Assembly (NCBI GenBank): GCA_900552545.1
Contig: USAL01000004.1
Location: 1 to 43,116 of the forward strand
Direction of reading: 5' to 3'
Origin: an uncultured Sutterella sp.
Lineage (GTDB): Bacteria > Pseudomonadota > Gammaproteobacteria > Burkholderiales > Burkholderiaceae_F
Length of the DNA stretch: 43,116 bases
A program made the position numbers and the translations under genes. This document shows positions 40,632-43,116 of the stretch, piece after piece. The first letter of the stretch is position 1. The number at the start of each line of letters is the position of its first letter. The notes below the pieces were generated by a model. That model made no database searches. It saw nothing but the letters and a program-made list of their open reading frames with translations, and was not told the DNA's origin.

Positions 40632-41468
40632 ATGCAGCAGGGGCTACAAGGACACAAGGCACGCAAGCGCTTCGGACAGAACTTTCTGCACGACGCGCAC
40701 TGGATCGGCCGCATCGCACGGGCCGTCGACGCCCGTCACGGCGACCGAATCATTGAAATCGGCCCGGGCCAGGCCGCGCTCACGCGCGAGCTCATCGGCG
40801 ACTGCGGACACATCAGCGCCGTCGAAATCGACCGCGACCTCGCCGCCTGGCTCAGGACGCAGTTTTCCGAAGACGCGCTCACGCTGATCGAAGCCGACGC
40901 CCTGTCGCTTGACTGGAAGGCATTGGCCGAAGAGTCGCCCGACAAGCCGCTTCGCATCGTCGGCAACCTCCCCTACAACATCTCTTCACCGCTACTTTTT
41001 GCGCTCATGCAGGCCGCCGACAACGTCGCCGACCAGCACTTCATGCTGCAGCGCGAGGTGGTCGACCGCATGGTGGCCGACCCCGGCAGCAAGACCTACG
41101 GCAGGCTCTCGGTGATGCTGCAGTGGCGCTACCGCATGGTGAAGCTCTTTGACGTGCCGCCCGGGGCCTTCAATCCCCCGCCCAAGGTCGTAAGTTCCGT
41201 GGTGCGCATGACGCCCAAGAAGGCCGACGAGGTGCCCGCGGTCGACTTCGCGCTTTTTTCCTCCATCGTCGCCCACGCCTTCGGGCAGAGAAGAAAGACG
41301 CTGCGCAATGCGCTCGGCAAGCTCCTGCCCGCCGAGGCGATCGCCGACTGCGGCATCGATCCCGGCGCCCGCGCCGAGGTTCTTCCCCTTGAAGCGTTCG
41401 TCGCCCTGGCGCAAAAGGCTGCCGAGCTCGGCGTCAAGCCCGTCATTGCAGGCGCCGCGCCCGATTGA
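40632..41468 (+). CDS. rsmA: 16S rRNA (adenine1518-N6/adenine1519-N6)-dimethyltransferase RsmA (KsgA)
   Basis: Dimethylates two adjacent adenosines near the 3' end of 16S rRNA using SAM during small-subunit assembly. The 278-residue protein has FGQNFLHDAHWIGRI at the N-terminus, the SAM-binding IIEIGPGQAALTREL near 39-53, VEIDRDLA, and the catalytic NLPYNISSPLLF near 113-124. The C-terminal part has RRKTLRNAL. AGGAG lies six bases before the ATG. It has its own transcription unit by the terminators either side; the one behind it overlaps the 3' end of the opposite-strand tautomerase gene. Confidence 0.96.
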   Translation: MQQGLQGHKARKRFGQNFLHDAHWIGRIARAVDARHGDRIIEIGPGQAALTRELIGDCGHISAVEIDRDLAAWLRTQFSEDALTLIEADALSLDWKALAEESPDKPLRIVGNLPYNISSPLLFALMQAADNVADQHFMLQREVVDRMVADPGSKTYGRLSVMLQWRYRMVKLFDVPPGAFNPPPKVVSSVVRMTPKKADEVPAVDFALFSSIVAHAFGQRRKTLRNALGKLLPAEAIADCGIDPGARAEVLPLEAFVALAQKAAELGVKPVIAGAAPD

Positions 41469-41511
41469 GCGCGATTAAGCGCCTTAGGAAGGCGTGCGCG
41501 CTTGAGCGCCT

Positions 41512-41757
41512 TCAGGAAGTCCGCCCGTCTTCGGATGCGGCGGACTTTTTTGCGCTCTGCGCCCGGCGCACGGTGCAGGACTTGCCGCCGATTCCCCAGT
41601 TGTCCAGCGGCACCTCCTCGATGATCACATGCGTGGTTTCGGGATTTTTTCCGAGCACGTCGACCACAAGCTTCGTGGCGCCGGCGATGAGCTATTGCTT
41701 TTGTTCGGTCGTGGGCGCTTCGCTGCCGCCCGAAACGCGAATCGTGAAGAGGGGCAT
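41512..41757 (-). pseudogene. 4-oxalocrotonate tautomerase-family gene interrupted by one in-frame amber codon
   Basis: Starting at the ATG at 41757, preceded by GGGGAG eight bases upstream, the frame reads MPLFTIRVSGGSEAPTTEQK and one more Gln, then TAG at 41694-41692. In the same frame it continues LIAGATKLVVDVLGKNPETT and then a stretch ending in VIIEEVPLDNWGIGGK, with a stop at 41512. The parts together are a full tautomerase: N-terminal Pro after Met removal, the EQK-LI helix, and the HVIIEEVP and NWGIGGK ends, plus about 20 extra residues. The missing residue fits a Gln (CAG to TAG). Either a nonsense mutation, a sequencing error, or readthrough. Without readthrough only 21 residues are made. 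Confidence 0.85.
41517..41551 (+). terminator. Rho-independent terminator of rsmA, inside the tautomerase 3' end
   Basis: AGTCCGCC (41518-41525) pairs with GGCGGACT (41539-41546), with GTC-TTCG-GAT inside, followed by six T. It lies about 50 bases past the rsmA stop and overlaps the last codons of the convergent tautomerase gene. Confidence 0.85.
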
Positions 41758-41928
41758 TTGAGGCTCTCCCCAAAAAATGCTTTTCTCGATGCGTCGATTG
41801 TGCACGAATTCTCCGAACATCTGTCGTATTGCCGCGTCCGTCTGCTGACGCCGCAGGCCCTGCTGCGGCACAATGCAGGGACGTTTTTTCTTTACCCTTT
41901 CATCCAACACGAAGGACGGACACTACCC

Positions 41929-43068
41929 ATGGCTCACGTCAATCCTCCCTACCGCTGCGACGTCGTCGGCAGCTTCCTGCGCCCCAAGACCGTGATCGAG
42001 GCCCGCGCCAAGTTTTCCAAGGGTGAGATCACCCGCGAGGAGCTCACGCAGGTCGAAGACGAGGCGATCAGGGCGCTCGTTCAAAACGAGCGCGCCAACG
42101 GGCTTACCGCGGTCACCGCCGGCGAATTCCGCCGCGCCTACTGGCACCTTGACTTCATGGCCGCCGTAAAGGGCATCAAGCACGTCAAGGCCGATGCCTG
42201 GTCGGTCGCCTTCAAGGGCGTGCCGCCCAAGGCCGAGACGATTCGAATTGAGGACAGGCTCGCCTTTCCCGCCGACCACCCGTTTTTGACGCACTTCGAG
42301 CGCCTCAAGGCGATCGCAGGCGACGGGGTTCCCTTGAAGTTCACCATCCCCTCGCCCTCGATGCTGCACCTCATCTGCTGCGTGCGCGAAGCGCACTACG
42401 AGCCGATTGCGGCCTACAAGGAAAATCCCGGACTTCTTTTTGAAGATCTCGCGCAGACCTGGACCGATGCGATGCTCGCGCTTTATGCGCGCGGCTGCCG
42501 CTACCTGCAGTTTGACGACACGAGCTGGGGCGAGTTCTGCTCGGCCGAAAAGCGTGCGGCCTATGCCGCGCGCGGCATCGATATCGATTCGATCGGGCGC
42601 GCCTACGTCGCCTGCATCAACAAGATCCTTGAGGCCAAGCCCGCCGATCTTACGGTGACGATGCACATCTGCCGCGGCAACTTCCGCTCGACCTGGTTCA
42701 GCTCGGGCGGCTACGAGCCGGTGGCCGAGATCCTCTTTTCGCACTGCAACGTCGACGGATTCTTTCTTGAGTACGACACGGCCCGCGCCGGGGGCTTTGA
42801 GCCGCTTCGCTTCATGAAGGATCAGACCGTGGTGCTCGGTCTCATCACCTCGAAGTTCCCCGAGCTTGAGGATGCCGAAGCCGTGAAGGCGCGCATCGCC
42901 GAAGCGGCGAAGTACGTCCCGCTCGAGCGCCTGTGCCTGTCGCCGCAGTGCGGCTTCTCCTCGACCGAGGAAGGCAACGTCATGACCGAGTATGAGCGAA
43001 AATTCAGCAATCTCCGCAACCCCATCCACAAACTTGTAATCCGCAAGCCGAACCGTAACGCAGAATAA
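41929..43068 (+). CDS. MetE-like cobalamin-independent methyltransferase (YxjG/YxjH family)
   Basis: Short-form relative of methionine synthase MetE that holds only the C-terminal catalytic barrel, 379 residues. The family start YRCDVVGSFLRP is at about residues 8-19. Zinc ligands are H246 and C248 (MHICRGNF), probably E281 (FLEYD) and C341 (SPQCGFSS). The full MetE is about 750 residues and carries an N-terminal folate-binding half, which is missing here. YxjG-type enzymes are thought to methylate homocysteine or related thiols from other methyl donors; the donor here is unknown. The ATG at 41929 gives the family N-terminus; the Shine-Dalgarno AAGGA is rather distant. The nearby terminators suggest its own promoter. 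Confidence 0.88.
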   Translation: MAHVNPPYRCDVVGSFLRPKTVIEARAKFSKGEITREELTQVEDEAIRALVQNERANGLTAVTAGEFRRAYWHLDFMAAVKGIKHVKADAWSVAFKGVPPKAETIRIEDRLAFPADHPFLTHFERLKAIAGDGVPLKFTIPSPSMLHLICCVREAHYEPIAAYKENPGLLFEDLAQTWTDAMLALYARGCRYLQFDDTSWGEFCSAEKRAAYAARGIDIDSIGRAYVACINKILEAKPADLTVTMHICRGNFRSTWFSSGGYEPVAEILFSHCNVDGFFLEYDTARAGGFEPLRFMKDQTVVLGLITSKFPELEDAEAVKARIAEAAKYVPLERLCLSPQCGFSSTEEGNVMTEYERKFSNLRNPIHKLVIRKPNRNAE

Positions 43069-43116
43069 AGCATATATAATATGGAAGAAATTCTTTCGGT
43101 GATCCCTTTGAAAAGA

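Noticed and set aside
41129..41773. 214-codon minus-strand frame and 98-codon plus-strand frame over the tautomerase locus
   Set aside because: Both are out of frame with the tautomerase and have no motif; the plus-strand frame also crosses the rsmA terminator.
1..43116. CRISPR array, tRNA or rRNA genes
   Set aside because: No evenly spaced direct repeats, no tRNA-like cloverleaf with a TTCGA-type T loop that I could support, and no rRNA stretch were seen. A tRNAscan run would be the decisive check.

Overview
The window is a 43.1 kb stretch of a high-GC chromosome with little intergenic space. Gene content and order point to a betaproteobacterium of the order Burkholderiales. The evidence is the amgK/murU pair divergent from lptD-surA-rsmA, dusB-fis-purH, the hemW-rdgB-rph block divergent from yicC, and tolB-pal-cpoB. 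The anaerobic respiratory genes, DcuC-type carrier and oxygen-independent outlook suggest a gut member of the Sutterellaceae. That family assignment is inference from gene content; no rRNA gene is present to test it.

Layout. 1-5.5 kb: 3' end of recN, a cytoplasmic asparaginase, the Fe-S carrier apbC/mrp (minus strand) and metG. 5.5-9.0 kb: a minus-strand catabolic-looking cluster of a DcuC-type carrier, a cyclase-family metal hydrolase and an M20 peptidase. A strong terminator-like hairpin sits directly before the cyclase start. 9.2-16.5 kb: housekeeping genes (erpA, mltA, hemW, rdgB, rph, yicC, an unknown 124-codon gene, scpA). 16.5-26.5 kb: the accessory part. An AT-rich gene-free stretch precedes a LysR-type regulator, followed on the same strand by a six-gene respiratory cluster: Mo enzyme A1 (Tat signal), Fe-S subunit B1, TorD-type chaperone, formate-dehydrogenase-type cytochrome b, Fe-S subunit B2 (Tat-like signal) and Mo enzyme A2 (no signal). 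26.6-32.5 kb: cpoB, pal, tolB, purH, fis and dusB, all minus strand. 32.7-36.6 kb: pncA, a nitronate-monooxygenase-like enzyme, murU and amgK, minus strand. 36.6-43.1 kb: lptD, surA and rsmA, then a 4-oxalocrotonate tautomerase gene broken by one in-frame amber codon, then a MetE-like methyltransferase.

How it fits together. The respiratory cluster looks self-contained: a regulator, two catalytic Mo subunits each with a four-cluster ferredoxin partner, one maturation chaperone and one quinone-interacting cytochrome b. No NrfD/DmsC-type membrane subunit lies nearby, so both A/B pairs may share the single cytochrome. A2 is likely exported by riding on the signal of B2. The substrates cannot be read from the sequence. 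This cluster is the best candidate for an undescribed system in the window.

The rest is mostly envelope biogenesis (lptD, surA, tolB, pal, cpoB, mltA, amgK, murU), nucleotide metabolism (purH, rdgB, pncA) and RNA or Fe-S housekeeping. No tRNA, rRNA, CRISPR array, insertion sequence or phage gene was recognised.
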